From NCBI GenBank assembly GCA_016784735.1, contig JADHUC010000083.1, forward strand, positions 1 through 39,085: DNA of 39,085 nucleotides, written 5' to 3'. The notes under the pieces were generated by a model. That model was not told where the DNA came from. It was given only the letters and a program-made list of their open reading frames with translations, and did not search any database. Source of the stretch: Pirellulaceae bacterium (lineage in GTDB: Bacteria; Planctomycetota; Planctomycetia; Pirellulales; Pirellulaceae). The stretch's first letter is position 1. The number at the start of each line of letters is the position of its first letter. Position numbers and translations under genes: made by a program. Positions 11,103-19,304 of the stretch are shown piece after piece.

Positions 11103-11458
11103 GGGGGCGAATTGGCTTCGACCGGATAGGTTGAAGTGTCAGTGGCGTGTCGTGGTTGGTCAGTTGGCCACGTTAAAAGCTGACCACTCTATTTATTTGC
11201 CGAGGAAAACCTCGTACTGGCTGCGTAACATTCGTAGCCCCGGCTGAGGGATTTAGCCGAAGAGTCCCAAAAGCCGGTCGCCAAATTCGGATCGCCGACG
11301 GTCATGTCTGGCACGTCGTCGGTTAAAAAAGTTCCGGGCTAGGCTAGCGAAGAGCCTGTCGATTGGCGCTTCGCGGTCAAAAACCAAATAATCGACTATG
11401 CACGTAGAAGCTGGCATGGAAATATCACGGGACGCGGGTTCGATTCCCGCCGCCTCCA
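11103..11458 (+). ncRNA. ssrA: Transfer-messenger RNA (tmRNA)
   Basis: The 5' end GGGGGCGAATTGGCTTCGAC is the classic tmRNA start, and the 3' end has a T-arm GCGGGTTCGATTCCCGC followed by acceptor strand CGCCTCC and A. The 5' GGGGGCG pairs with CGCCTCC with one G-U pair. CCA is not encoded and must be added. Upstream of the tag frame a pseudoknot (PK1) can be drawn: CGTGG 11151-11155 with CCACG 11168-11172, and TGGTCAG 11157-11163 with CTGACCA 11180-11186. The conserved ACGTAGAAGC precedes the tRNA-like 3' part. tmRNA frees stalled ribosomes together with SmpB and tags the unfinished protein for proteolysis. Length is about 356 nt in one piece, so it is not permuted. Confidence 0.97.
11199..11228 (+). 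other. tmRNA tag-peptide reading frame, AEENLVLAA
   Basis: Inside ssrA the frame GCC GAG GAA AAC CTC GTA CTG GCT GCG TAA encodes AEENLVLAA and a stop. It ends in the LAA motif recognised by ClpXP-type proteases. With the alanine carried by tmRNA, the full added tag would be A-AEENLVLAA. It lies just after pseudoknot PK1, at the expected place. Confidence 0.92.
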
Positions 11459-11463
11459 CTGAG

Positions 11464-11498
11464 CGCCGCTTGCAGAGAAATCGCAAGCGGCGTTTTTT
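11464..11498 (+). terminator. Rho-independent terminator of ssrA
   Basis: A perfect 10-bp stem (CGCCGCTTGC and GCAAGCGGCG, 9-base loop) is followed by six Ts. It starts six bases after the tmRNA 3' end. The following 286 bases to 11784 show no gene. They hold only a weak GC-rich stretch with repeat-like character at about 11655-11730. Confidence 0.94.
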
Positions 11499-11784
11499 CA
11501 TGGACCTGAAGCGACTATCTCGTCGGCTGTTTCTGGCGAAAGGACAGGCGTCGAAGCATACACGAGACAATCGTTCTATCTACAGGGTGGTTTCACTTCC
11601 TTCATCACTTTCTTTTCATCCTGTAAGATTACAATGGCGTTTTTGGTGGATTTAGAAGGGCGAGCGGCAGCGCGCCCCTAGCGTTTTGTTGCTGAGGGCT
11701 CACTTCGTTCGCCCCCGGCCACCCAGCAGTTGAAACTTGAAAGACCGCCAGACGCTATGGGCGGCCTCATGGAGATGATCAAAG

Positions 11785-12999
11785 ATGGACATTTGGCGGA
11801 TGAATAGACGGCAGTTCGCGGCTGTCACAACGTCCAGCGTAGCTGGCGGCGCCTTTGGGCTACTCTCCATCGGGACAGCCGCTGAACGTAGGCCGCTGGC
11901 GGAGCGGCCCCAGGCGAGCGATCACTCGCTGGTCACGATCACGGGCTCGCCGCGCGAACGTGGGCGGGTGTATGGGCGACGATTCTCTGTTGCGATTCGC
12001 GAATTTCTCGATACGCAGATCTACGCCGATTTTGCCAAGGAAAAGGCGAAACGCGACGAGCTGTTGCGCTATGCCGGCGCGTGCCTGAAGCCGATCCGGC
12101 AGCTATCGACCGAGTTGATTGACGAGTTGGAGGGAATGGCCGAAGGTAGCGGATTGCGGCTGGAAGAGCATGTGCTGATCACGCTGCACGAGGAGCTTTG
12201 GCATCGCGGCGATATTCCGTCGGTCGATCACTGCACGGCCGTGGCCGTCGGGCCGCCTGCCACATGCGATGGGCATACGTACGTCGGAGAGAGCTGGGAC
12301 TGGTTCGCGCAGCTTTACGGCAAGTCGCAGATGCTGTTGTGGAAACGAGCCGACGGCCCCAGCGTCATAGGTTACTCGTACCCGGGCCTGTGGACCGGAG
12401 CCGGGATGAATTCGGCTGGAATCGCGCTGTGCTGGACCAGCGCCTTCGATAAATCGATTCCCGGCCCGGCGGTCGGCGTACCAAGTTACGCATTAATCTC
12501 TCATCTGCTGTACCAGCCGACGTTGGAGGCGGTCGAGGAGGAAGCGAAACGCGCCAGGCAGGCCGGATGGTTCACGTTCGTCATGGCCGACGGCAAAGGG
12601 CGCCTCTTGAATATCGAAGGTTCGCCGGAGCGGATGGCTACCGAATGGGGACGGGTCACTATGGCGCGAGTCTATTACGGAACTCGCGAGATGACGCGCA
12701 CGCCGGTAGGGCAGCCGATCGAGTGCCATCCGCAGTGCGCCCGCATGCGCGAGTTGTTGGAAGGCGCCAAAGGGCACATCGATTTGGCCGCCATCAAGCG
12801 TTTCTTTGCCGATCATGAGACCCGATGGATCTGCAAGCACTTTGGCTCGATTGACGCCATGGTGTTCGATACGACGGCGCGGCAAGCGCATGTGACGCGG
12901 GGCCCCGGATGCCTGGCCCAGTGGAAGAGTTTTTCTTTTGAGGAATCAGGACACCCGGACAAGTCGGAGGACACGGATAAGGGAGTATCCCCACCATGA
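11785..12999 (+). CDS. Tat-exported C45-family-like hydrolase/acyltransferase
   Basis: The 404-residue product has a twin-arginine signal (NRRQFAAV, residues 7-14, followed by a small-residue hydrophobic stretch), so export is likely. The mature part resembles peptidase family C45 (acyl-CoA:6-aminopenicillanate acyltransferase-like, Ntn-hydrolase fold): PRERGRVYGRRF near the start, EGMAEGSGL in the middle, and DHCTAVAVG with the candidate nucleophile Cys150, followed by GESWDW. In this family the Cys becomes the N-terminal nucleophile after self-cleavage, and whether that happens here is inference. Substrates are amides or N-acyl compounds and are unknown here. The stop overlaps the LarA-like gene start by 4 bases (ATGA), suggesting one transcript and perhaps one pathway. 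Confidence 0.8.
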   Translation: MDIWRMNRRQFAAVTTSSVAGGAFGLLSIGTAAERRPLAERPQASDHSLVTITGSPRERGRVYGRRFSVAIREFLDTQIYADFAKEKAKRDELLRYAGACLKPIRQLSTELIDELEGMAEGSGLRLEEHVLITLHEELWHRGDIPSVDHCTAVAVGPPATCDGHTYVGESWDWFAQLYGKSQMLLWKRADGPSVIGYSYPGLWTGAGMNSAGIALCWTSAFDKSIPGPAVGVPSYALISHLLYQPTLEAVEEEAKRARQAGWFTFVMADGKGRLLNIEGSPERMATEWGRVTMARVYYGTREMTRTPVGQPIECHPQCARMRELLEGAKGHIDLAAIKRFFADHETRWICKHFGSIDAMVFDTTARQAHVTRGPGCLAQWKSFSFEESGHPDKSEDTDKGVSPP

Positions 13000-14252
13000 G
13001 CGAACGGATCACGCTGCCGTATGGGCACGATACGATCTCGGTCTGTGTTCCGCGCGACAAACTCGTCGGCGTGTACACTCCACGTGCGCTGGCCCCGGTA
13101 TCTGACCCGGCCAAAGCATTGCGCGAGGCACTGACAGAACCGGTTTCCGGCCCGCCGCTGCGGGACCGGGCGTTAGGAGCACGCCGCGTTGCCATTGCCA
13201 TCGAAGACGCCACGCGCCCAGTGCCAAACGCGTTACTGGTCGACGCGGTCATGGGCGAATTGGTGGCGAGCGGCGTGTCTGCGGATCAAGTCAACGTCAT
13301 CGTGGCGACCGGCCTACATCGGCCGATGAACGACGAGGAGTTCGAGACCGCCTTGGGACGGTGGCACGGCTTGGTACGCAGTGAAAGTCACGATGCTAAG
13401 GATCCCAAACGCCTTGTGCCTCTTGGCACGACGACCCTGGGCACCGACATCTCGCTGAATCGTTCGTTCATGGAGGCGGACCTGAAGATCATTACGGGTG
13501 ACGTCGAGTATCATCAGTTTTGCGGTTATGGCGGCGGCGCAAAGTGCGTCTATCCCGGCTTGGCGGACGCCGCGGCGATTCGCGCCAACCATTCGCGAAT
13601 GGATCTGCCGGGAACCGGCCCGGGCTTGATCGACGGCAATCCCGTGCGCGAAGAAGTCGATGAGGTGGGCCGAATGGCCGCTGTGGACTTCGGCGTAAGC
13701 GTGGCTATGGACGACGCTCATCGGATCGTCGCCGTGCGCGCTGGCGATCCGGACACTGCATTCCGGCAGGCCTGCCGTTTCGTGGACGAGATGTATTTGA
13801 TCGAGGTGCCGTGTCGCGCCGATCTGGTTATTGCCTCGCCGGGCGGATACCCCAAAGACATCGATTTATACCAATCGCAGAAGGCCATCGAAGAGGCCAC
13901 TCAGATTGTCAAGCTGGGAGGAGACGTATTGGTCGCGGCTCGTTGCGCCGAAGGTAGCGGCTCGCCGAAGTTCGAAGCGTGGATGGACGAAGCGTACACC
14001 CCAGACGACATCATCCGACGGATCAGGGAGAACTTTGTCATGGGCGGTCACAAAGCTTATCAGATTGCCCGTGAGGTCCAACGAGCGAACGTTCATCTCC
14101 ATTCCGATATTCCGCCAGGCCGCGTTCGTTCCTGGCTGATGCATCCAGTTCGATCGATGGCCGACATCGACCAACTGATCGCCGCGGCTGAATCAGTCAT
14201 CGTGCTCCCGCAGGCCACGTTGATGCGGGCGAGTGTGATCTCAACAACCTGA
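12996..14252 (+). CDS. LarA-family (DUF2088) nickel-pincer-dependent racemase/epimerase
   Basis: The 418-residue protein matches the lactate racemase catalytic family. Landmarks are EDATRP (residues 70-75), TGLHRP with His108, GDVEYHQFCGYGGGAKCVYPG with His173 and Lys183, and ANHSRMD with His199. In the characterised Thermoanaerobacterium LarA the nickel-pincer cofactor is attached to Lys184, with His108, His174 and His200 around it, so spacing here agrees to within one residue. The enzyme should racemise a 2-hydroxyacid, not necessarily lactate. The cofactor-making genes larB, larC and larE are not in this window. It is translationally coupled to the preceding C45-like gene. No signal peptide is seen, so it is cytoplasmic. 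Confidence 0.87.
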   Translation: MSERITLPYGHDTISVCVPRDKLVGVYTPRALAPVSDPAKALREALTEPVSGPPLRDRALGARRVAIAIEDATRPVPNALLVDAVMGELVASGVSADQVNVIVATGLHRPMNDEEFETALGRWHGLVRSESHDAKDPKRLVPLGTTTLGTDISLNRSFMEADLKIITGDVEYHQFCGYGGGAKCVYPGLADAAAIRANHSRMDLPGTGPGLIDGNPVREEVDEVGRMAAVDFGVSVAMDDAHRIVAVRAGDPDTAFRQACRFVDEMYLIEVPCRADLVIASPGGYPKDIDLYQSQKAIEEATQIVKLGGDVLVAARCAEGSGSPKFEAWMDEAYTPDDIIRRIRENFVMGGHKAYQIAREVQRANVHLHSDIPPGRVRSWLMHPVRSMADIDQLIAAAESVIVLPQATLMRASVISTT

Positions 14253-14271
14253 CGCGGCCAAGGGTAATGAG

Positions 14272-14372
14272 GTAGGGTGGGCCAAGTCCTCGCGGGCCCA
14301 CCGGGGTCTGAGTACTGAGTACCGAGTACCGAGTACTGAGCGGTGGGCCCGCGAAGACTTGGCCCACCCTAC
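14272..14372. repeat. Long palindrome with a heptamer tandem-repeat core
   Basis: Two 32-base arms (left begins GTAGGGTGGGCCAAGTC, right ends GACTTGGCCCACCCTAC) pair with a single mismatch. The 37-base loop is built of 7-base units GAGTACT/GAGTACC repeated about four times. It sits between the convergent LarA-like and membrane-protein genes, where an RNA hairpin from either strand could act at transcript ends. Confidence 0.92.
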
Positions 14373-14381
14373 AAACTTCGA

Positions 14382-15122
14382 TTAGGCTTCGGTTTCCGAC
14401 CGTTCTGAGGCGGCTCGGCGGAAGATCAAGAACGCCGTCAGGCCGATGGCGGCCAGTACGCTTTGCGGGGTCCAGCAAATGAAGATCCCCAGCAAGACTT
14501 TGTCGAATTCAATCTTTGGCCTCAGTGACATACCGATGACCGCTGCGGCTGCCATCAGCAGCAGGGCCATCGGGATCAGGATGTACACTCGCTGTTGCCA
14601 CGACAGTCCCAGCGGCAGAAAGGCAATCAGCACCAGCAGCCACGGACCAAGCAAATAGATCATCCCCAGCACTTCCGCTCGGCCCTCCAGTGCGTAACGT
14701 ACGCCAGCGGCCACCAACGCAGCCAGGCCGGTCGCCAGTAGCAGGCCTCGCATCGAGAATTGCAGGCTGCGCTGCACCGGCCGGGCAGTCGCTTGCTCCA
14801 ACTCTTCCACCATACGAGTCAAACGAACGCGATGACGTAGCGTAAAAAGGCCGCACGCAGCCCCAACCACGGCCGCGAACGCGGCGTCGATCAACAGGGC
14901 CAGGTAATCGACGAAATAGCCGCCGTACGTATTTCCGCTTTCCCACAGCTCGACGGGAAACCCCAACGCTTCGCGATTGTTGGGCGTGGTCCCCACCAAG
15001 TTACCTCCGCGGTCCGAGCGGAAGAAGTAGGAGATTGCGGTCAGCGACGCAGTGATCAAAATGCCGACGAGAAAACCGCGCACAAACCAGCGAGTCGGCG
15101 TGGTAACGATCGTTTGATTCAT
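14382..15122 (-). CDS. Integral membrane protein of unknown function
   Basis: The 246-residue protein has about six hydrophobic segments: around residues 13-32, 68-93, 125-145, 152-178, 181-200 and 210-233. A loop of about 35 residues after the first helix contains NLVGTTPNNREALG and may face outside. The stretch LQFSMRGLLLATGLAALVAA before the third helix is a pattern common in planctomycete membrane proteins, from memory rather than from a search. No enzyme motif is seen. The ATG lies 9 bases after the stop of the large propeller gene, so the two are probably co-transcribed. The name cannot be taken further. Confidence 0.75.
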   Translation of the reverse strand: MNQTIVTTPTRWFVRGFLVGILITASLTAISYFFRSDRGGNLVGTTPNNREALGFPVELWESGNTYGGYFVDYLALLIDAAFAAVVGAACGLFTLRHRVRLTRMVEELEQATARPVQRSLQFSMRGLLLATGLAALVAAGVRYALEGRAEVLGMIYLLGPWLLVLIAFLPLGLSWQQRVYILIPMALLLMAAAAVIGMSLRPKIEFDKVLLGIFICWTPQSVLAAIGLTAFLIFRRAASERSETEA

Positions 15123-15131
15123 GATGCGTGT

Positions 15132-17261
15132 CTACTTGGCAGCGATACCCGCGAGCCGCCGCACCGGTTCGTCGCCTGCCAAGTACAAGTCGCTGCCGGC
15201 GAAGCAGAATCGCCCGACGCGCCCCGGCCGGCCCAGCACTTCGACTTTCGCGTCGCCCGGATGGATACGCACCAGCACGTTGCCGAGATAAGTGTACACG
15301 TTGCCGTCAGGACCTTTGCCAAAGTCCCATTGCGTGGTGCCGTGGCCCCACGTGAAGCGCAACCTATCAGGCAGTTTCTTCGTGAACAGAACATCGCCGG
15401 TGCGGACATCGACGCCGTAGAGCAGACCACCGTTTTCGACCTCCGGGTCCTCCGTGGTGCCAAGCAGTCGACCGGGCGCGACTTCGACCAAGGGGCCGGC
15501 CTTGGACGCTTTTGGCACGGGCACGACGTCGCGCACAATCTTCTTTTCGTCCGTGTCCCATACGAACAGCTTCGCACTTTCTGGGCGCACGTCGCCGTTC
15601 AACTCGTCCGTCGCCGTTTTGGTGGACGCGACGATGAACCGACCGTCCAGTGCCGGCGTTACCCAGTAGACGCGATAGCCGCTGAACGGACGCCACAGGC
15701 CATCGAACTCGGCAGACTCCGGGTCGAACCAGGCGAAGCTGCCACCGGAATAGTCACGGATTCCGGCACCTCCGAAATAAACACACCCGTCGGCGCCGAC
15801 CGTAGCGCTGAACATCTTCTTGACCCGCGTCTTGCCGAACAGCGAATCGACTACGCGTCGCGGGTTGCTCTCCGGCGACTTGATGTCCGGCGGTTCCTCG
15901 CCTGGCGGGCCACCCTTCAGTAGCGTCCACTCGCGAGCGGGATCGAACTCGTCGACAGGCCCACCCGGATAGCCGCTCCAGTAAAGCCTTTGGCCGTGCG
16001 CGGCCAAGGCGTAGATGCTCGGTCCGCCGCTGCCTAGCGGAATTCCGTCACCCGTTTTTGGATCGAGGAGGAAACGGCCAATGTATGCCTGGGCCGTACC
16101 GAACAGGCGACCGTCCGGCAACGGAAACAAGCGGTGAATGGCCAGTGGATAGGTTTCCACGTCCGGCAATTCAATGCGTTTCCAGCCCAGATCCTGAGGT
16201 TTCGCATCGGCGGGTGCCGGTTTGGGTGCCTTGTCGCGTTCCTCGGCAGACCGCCACCACAGGTATGCCTTCCCGTCCACTGGATCGACTTGGCCGCGGT
16301 AGACTTCGGGCCTTGGCGGAGCCTTATCCGATGGCGTCTGGAACGGCGTCCAAGGGGGATTGTTGTCGGTCTTTGGTATCATCTTTCCGTGGTACAGCCA
16401 GAAGTACTCTTGCTTCGCCTCCGGTTCGTTTCGCACTGTGGCCTGGGCGCCGCCGTTCATCGGCGAGACGGAGATGTTGCCGCCTGCCTTCGTCTCGGCC
16501 AACAAAGTCTCCTCGCCCGTCTTGATGTTCACCGCCACCAGATACCAGGGAATCTTGCCGCTGGCTACGTAGATGTATTGATCGTCCACGCCGATGAAAT
16601 AGCCCCAGGCACCGTGAGGCGCGTGGTCCGGTCCGATGGGTCCGTAGTCGCGCACCAACTTGCCTGCCTTCCAGTCGTAGCAGTACGCGCCGGCCTTTCT
16701 GGGGTCGCGGTAGTTGCCGGTGCCGTAGATCAGACCGTCGGGCCCCAGCACCATTCGCCGCGTTTCGCCCACCAGGTTGGGCACGAAGATGCCACGGTCC
16801 TCAAGCAGATTGGTCGCCGGATCGTACACAAACAGATTCATCCCCACGTTCCAATCCGGCGTGACAATGTAGTACTTGCCGTCCGGGGCTAACAGTCCAC
16901 CGTGCATGTGGATCTGCCGGCGGTCAGGGAAACGCTGTTTCTTCACCTCACGGGTGGCCAGGTCGCAAGCATACAGCCACGTGGGCCCGGAGTACGTTTT
17001 GAAATACCACTGCAGCGCATCGTACGTCTTGCCGTCGGGATTGGGGATCAGTTGGAACGTCCAACTCGTTACGCCTCGGGCCGGAGCGGCGAGTCTCTCC
17101 GGTTCGAGTGTCGGTGCTTTGGCAAGCTGCTCTTTCAGGTCAGGCTGATCGACCACCTGCCAATCAGCGGCAGCGCCTTGTTGGCCGAACAGGATTGCGC
17201 CCGCGAGAAGCATGGCATGGGCTACGGCGGCAATACCGATTCTTGTCGTTTTCCCTAGCAT
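15132..17261 (-). CDS. Secreted beta-propeller protein of unknown function
   Basis: The 709-residue protein has a signal peptide (IGIAAVAHAMLLAGAILFG, residues 8-26, with AAA-D as likely cleavage region). It then has many propeller-type repeats such as DGKYYIVTPDWN, GPDGLIYGTGNYRD, DDQYIYVASG, TGEETLLAE, DGRLFGTAQAYIG, DGCVYFGGAG and GPDGNVYTYLGNVLVRI. The repeating DG-x-[IVL]-Y-x-G strands resemble kelch/SMP-30/NHL-like or PQQ-like blades, probably two propellers in tandem given the length. No catalytic residues stand out. GAAGGAG precedes the ATG. It is the middle gene of a tight minus-strand cluster with gaps of 13 and 9 bases to its neighbours. I infer a periplasmic role. Confidence 0.82.
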   Translation of the reverse strand: MLGKTTRIGIAAVAHAMLLAGAILFGQQGAAADWQVVDQPDLKEQLAKAPTLEPERLAAPARGVTSWTFQLIPNPDGKTYDALQWYFKTYSGPTWLYACDLATREVKKQRFPDRRQIHMHGGLLAPDGKYYIVTPDWNVGMNLFVYDPATNLLEDRGIFVPNLVGETRRMVLGPDGLIYGTGNYRDPRKAGAYCYDWKAGKLVRDYGPIGPDHAPHGAWGYFIGVDDQYIYVASGKIPWYLVAVNIKTGEETLLAETKAGGNISVSPMNGGAQATVRNEPEAKQEYFWLYHGKMIPKTDNNPPWTPFQTPSDKAPPRPEVYRGQVDPVDGKAYLWWRSAEERDKAPKPAPADAKPQDLGWKRIELPDVETYPLAIHRLFPLPDGRLFGTAQAYIGRFLLDPKTGDGIPLGSGGPSIYALAAHGQRLYWSGYPGGPVDEFDPAREWTLLKGGPPGEEPPDIKSPESNPRRVVDSLFGKTRVKKMFSATVGADGCVYFGGAGIRDYSGGSFAWFDPESAEFDGLWRPFSGYRVYWVTPALDGRFIVASTKTATDELNGDVRPESAKLFVWDTDEKKIVRDVVPVPKASKAGPLVEVAPGRLLGTTEDPEVENGGLLYGVDVRTGDVLFTKKLPDRLRFTWGHGTTQWDFGKGPDGNVYTYLGNVLVRIHPGDAKVEVLGRPGRVGRFCFAGSDLYLAGDEPVRRLAGIAAK

Positions 17262-17274
17262 GTGTCGATCTCCT

Positions 17275-17829
17275 TCACAGATCCGAATGGTCCGCTTTCG
17301 GTAGTTTCGTTTCCGAGTCGATGAACGCCGAGTCTATCTGTTGCGGCCTCAGATTCTTGACCGCCGTCAAGTCCGTCCCTCTGAGGTCGGTCCTCGTCAG
17401 ATTTGCCGCAGAGATGTCCGCTCCGATGAGCCGTGCCCGAGTGAGCTTCGCCTCGGCCAAATCTGCCTCGCGCAGATCGACGCCAGTGAGATTAGATTCC
17501 AGGAGATTCGCATGCCGGAGATCAGCCCAGGGCAGGTAGGCTCTGGTCAAGTCCGCCCGGCTCAGGTCGGCACCCACAAGCCTCGCTCGGAAGAGATACG
17601 CATTGGTCAAGTTGGCCCCCTGTAGTTGAGCGTTACAGAGGTCCGCTCCCGGCCGGGACCCCGACCCCAAGAAGTCATCCTCGTCGTCCAAGAGGTCGTC
17701 TTCCACGAGGTTGATCCTGCGAAGATCCGCATTAATCAAGTCGAGCGGCTCATCCGGGTTTCGCTCTCGCCATTCCGTTAACCGGTCAATTCCCTGTTTG
17801 ACGATTCTAACGTGCTCTGGATTGGCCAT
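17275..17829 (-). CDS. Pentapeptide-repeat protein
   Basis: The 184-residue protein consists largely of A(D/N)LXX repeats from about residue 53 to 155, for example GANLTNAYLFRARLVGADLS, DLTRAYLPWADL, ANLLESNLTG and ADISAANLTRTDLRG. This predicts a right-handed quadrilateral beta-helix. The first 50 residues (HVRIVKQGIDRLTEWRERN) are a common planctomycete lead-in to such repeats and look helical. The ATG at 17829 is preferred to the GTG two codons earlier because AGGA lies about 8 bases before it. Some pentapeptide proteins protect DNA gyrase, but nothing here points to that. First gene of the cluster with the propeller and membrane protein, 13 bases upstream of the propeller gene. Confidence 0.87.
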   Translation of the reverse strand: MANPEHVRIVKQGIDRLTEWRERNPDEPLDLINADLRRINLVEDDLLDDEDDFLGSGSRPGADLCNAQLQGANLTNAYLFRARLVGADLSRADLTRAYLPWADLRHANLLESNLTGVDLREADLAEAKLTRARLIGADISAANLTRTDLRGTDLTAVKNLRPQQIDSAFIDSETKLPKADHSDL

Positions 17830-17996
17830 AATCACGTTCCTGTGCTGAAATCGAAGGTAACACTCCAGGGAGCACGCGGCAAGTCGCGGGAACCTTGTAG
17901 GTCGACAAGAAATCCTAGAGAATGGGAACTCATCCGATTTGGATACGGGGCGCCGACAACTTGAAACTGGAAACCAGAAACTGGGAAATCGCGACC

Positions 17997-19271
17997 ATGA
18001 AGTATGTATTGACGACCGTATGCTTGGGTCTAGCTATCGCATCGGCAGCCATTGGCGGGGAAAACTGGACAAGCTACCGAGGTCCGACAGATCAGGGCCA
18101 CGCCGATTCCACCGGATTGCCTTTGCAGTGGAGCGAAGATGAAAACGTCGTATGGAAAACGCCCATTCCCGGCAAGGCGTGGTCGTCGCCGGTGATTTGG
18201 GGCGACCGAATCTGGCTGACCGACGCCAACGAAGCCGGTACTCTGCTGTACGCCGTCTGCGTGGACAAGAATTCCGGCAAGGTCATCGTCAGGAAGCGCC
18301 TGCGTCTGGTGAACTTGCCGCAGTACTGCCATCCGTTCAACTCCTACGCCTCGCCATCGCCCGTGATCGAGGAAGGTCGCGTGTACGTGAGTTTCGGTTC
18401 TCCGTACAGCGCGTGCCTCGACTCGACAACGGGCGATGTGATTTGGGAGCGCACGGATTTCGTCTGCAACCACTTCCGCAGTGCGGGATCGTCGCCGTTT
18501 CTGTACAAGGACTTGCTGATCCTGCACTTCGACGGCAGCGACCGACAATATGTCGTCGCCATGGATAAGCACACGGGCAAGACCGTCTGGCAAACGGACC
18601 GCAGTGTCGACTTCCAGGACATCGACCCGGAAACGGGAGGACCTAAGATCCAGGGCGACCTGCGCAAAGGCTTTTCCACGCCCGTGATCGCTGATGTCCA
18701 AGGCAAACCCGTATTGATCAGCCTCGGGTCCATGGCGTTGTACGGTTACGAACCGGATACGGGCAAGGAGCTGTGGCGCGTGGAATGCATTGGGAGCCAT
18801 TCCGGCACTTGCCGCCCGGTGGTCGGCTACGGATTGGTTTTCGCCCCGATGGGAATGGGTGCCGAGTTGTACGCCGTGCGCCCGGACGGGCGCGGCGAAG
18901 TGACCGATACTCATGTTGCCTGGGAGTACAAACGCGCGGTAACAAAGCGGCCGTCAATCCTCCTGGTCGATGACCTCTTGTTCATGGTCGACAACGACGG
19001 AGTGGCTACGTGCGTCGAGGCCAAGACGGGCAAGGAGGTGTGGAAGGAGCGGGTCGGCGGTAACTTCTCGGCCTCGCCGATCTACGCGAACGGAAGAATC
19101 TACTTCTGCGACGAGACCGGCAAGTCGACCATCATCGAGGCGGCACCACAATTCAAGGTACTCGCCGTCAACGAACTTGATGACGGATTCATGGGGTCAC
19201 CCGCCGTGTCCGGCGACGCGCTATATCTGCGCACGCGCAAGCACCTGTATCGCATCGAGGAGAAGCCGTGA
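17997..19271 (+). CDS. Secreted PQQ-like (BamB-type) beta-propeller protein
   Basis: The frame is open from 17922, but the upstream codons are low-complexity repeat-like DNA. The ATG at 17997 opens directly into a signal peptide (MKYVLTTVCLGLAIASAAIG), giving 424 residues. Propeller repeats include NWTSYRGP, NVVWKTPIPG, NSGKVIV, TGDVIWERTD, TGKTVWQTD, TGKELWRVE and TGKEVWKERVGG. It is a paralogue of the truncated protein at 1-1064. The final strands GSPAVSGDALYLRTRKHLYRIEE close the fold, so the gene is complete. No redox motif is visible. Probably periplasmic with a binding or scaffold role. Confidence 0.88.
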   Translation: MKYVLTTVCLGLAIASAAIGGENWTSYRGPTDQGHADSTGLPLQWSEDENVVWKTPIPGKAWSSPVIWGDRIWLTDANEAGTLLYAVCVDKNSGKVIVRKRLRLVNLPQYCHPFNSYASPSPVIEEGRVYVSFGSPYSACLDSTTGDVIWERTDFVCNHFRSAGSSPFLYKDLLILHFDGSDRQYVVAMDKHTGKTVWQTDRSVDFQDIDPETGGPKIQGDLRKGFSTPVIADVQGKPVLISLGSMALYGYEPDTGKELWRVECIGSHSGTCRPVVGYGLVFAPMGMGAELYAVRPDGRGEVTDTHVAWEYKRAVTKRPSILLVDDLLFMVDNDGVATCVEAKTGKEVWKERVGGNFSASPIYANGRIYFCDETGKSTIIEAAPQFKVLAVNELDDGFMGSPAVSGDALYLRTRKHLYRIEEKP

Positions 19272-19280
19272 GAGATGGCT

Positions 19281-19303
19281 GGCACGTTGGAAACGTGCCC
19301 CAC
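19281..19303. repeat. Dispersed palindromic repeat, GGCACGTT family, half-size copy 3
   Basis: A single hairpin GGCACGTT-gga-AACGTGCC followed by CCAC corresponds to one half of the elements at 1251 and 30770. It fills the short gap between two convergent genes, in the position of a bidirectional terminator. Confidence 0.85.
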
Positions 19304-19304
19304 A

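Noticed and set aside
11253-11570. Small protein frame across the tmRNA gene (contains VEAAGIEPASR)
   Set aside because: It is antisense to ssrA. The peptide is the known false translation of the conserved T-arm region of tRNA-like genes.
18030-18914. 294-codon minus-strand frame opposite the PQQ-like propeller
   Set aside because: Antisense shadow with no domain. The propeller on the plus strand is clear.
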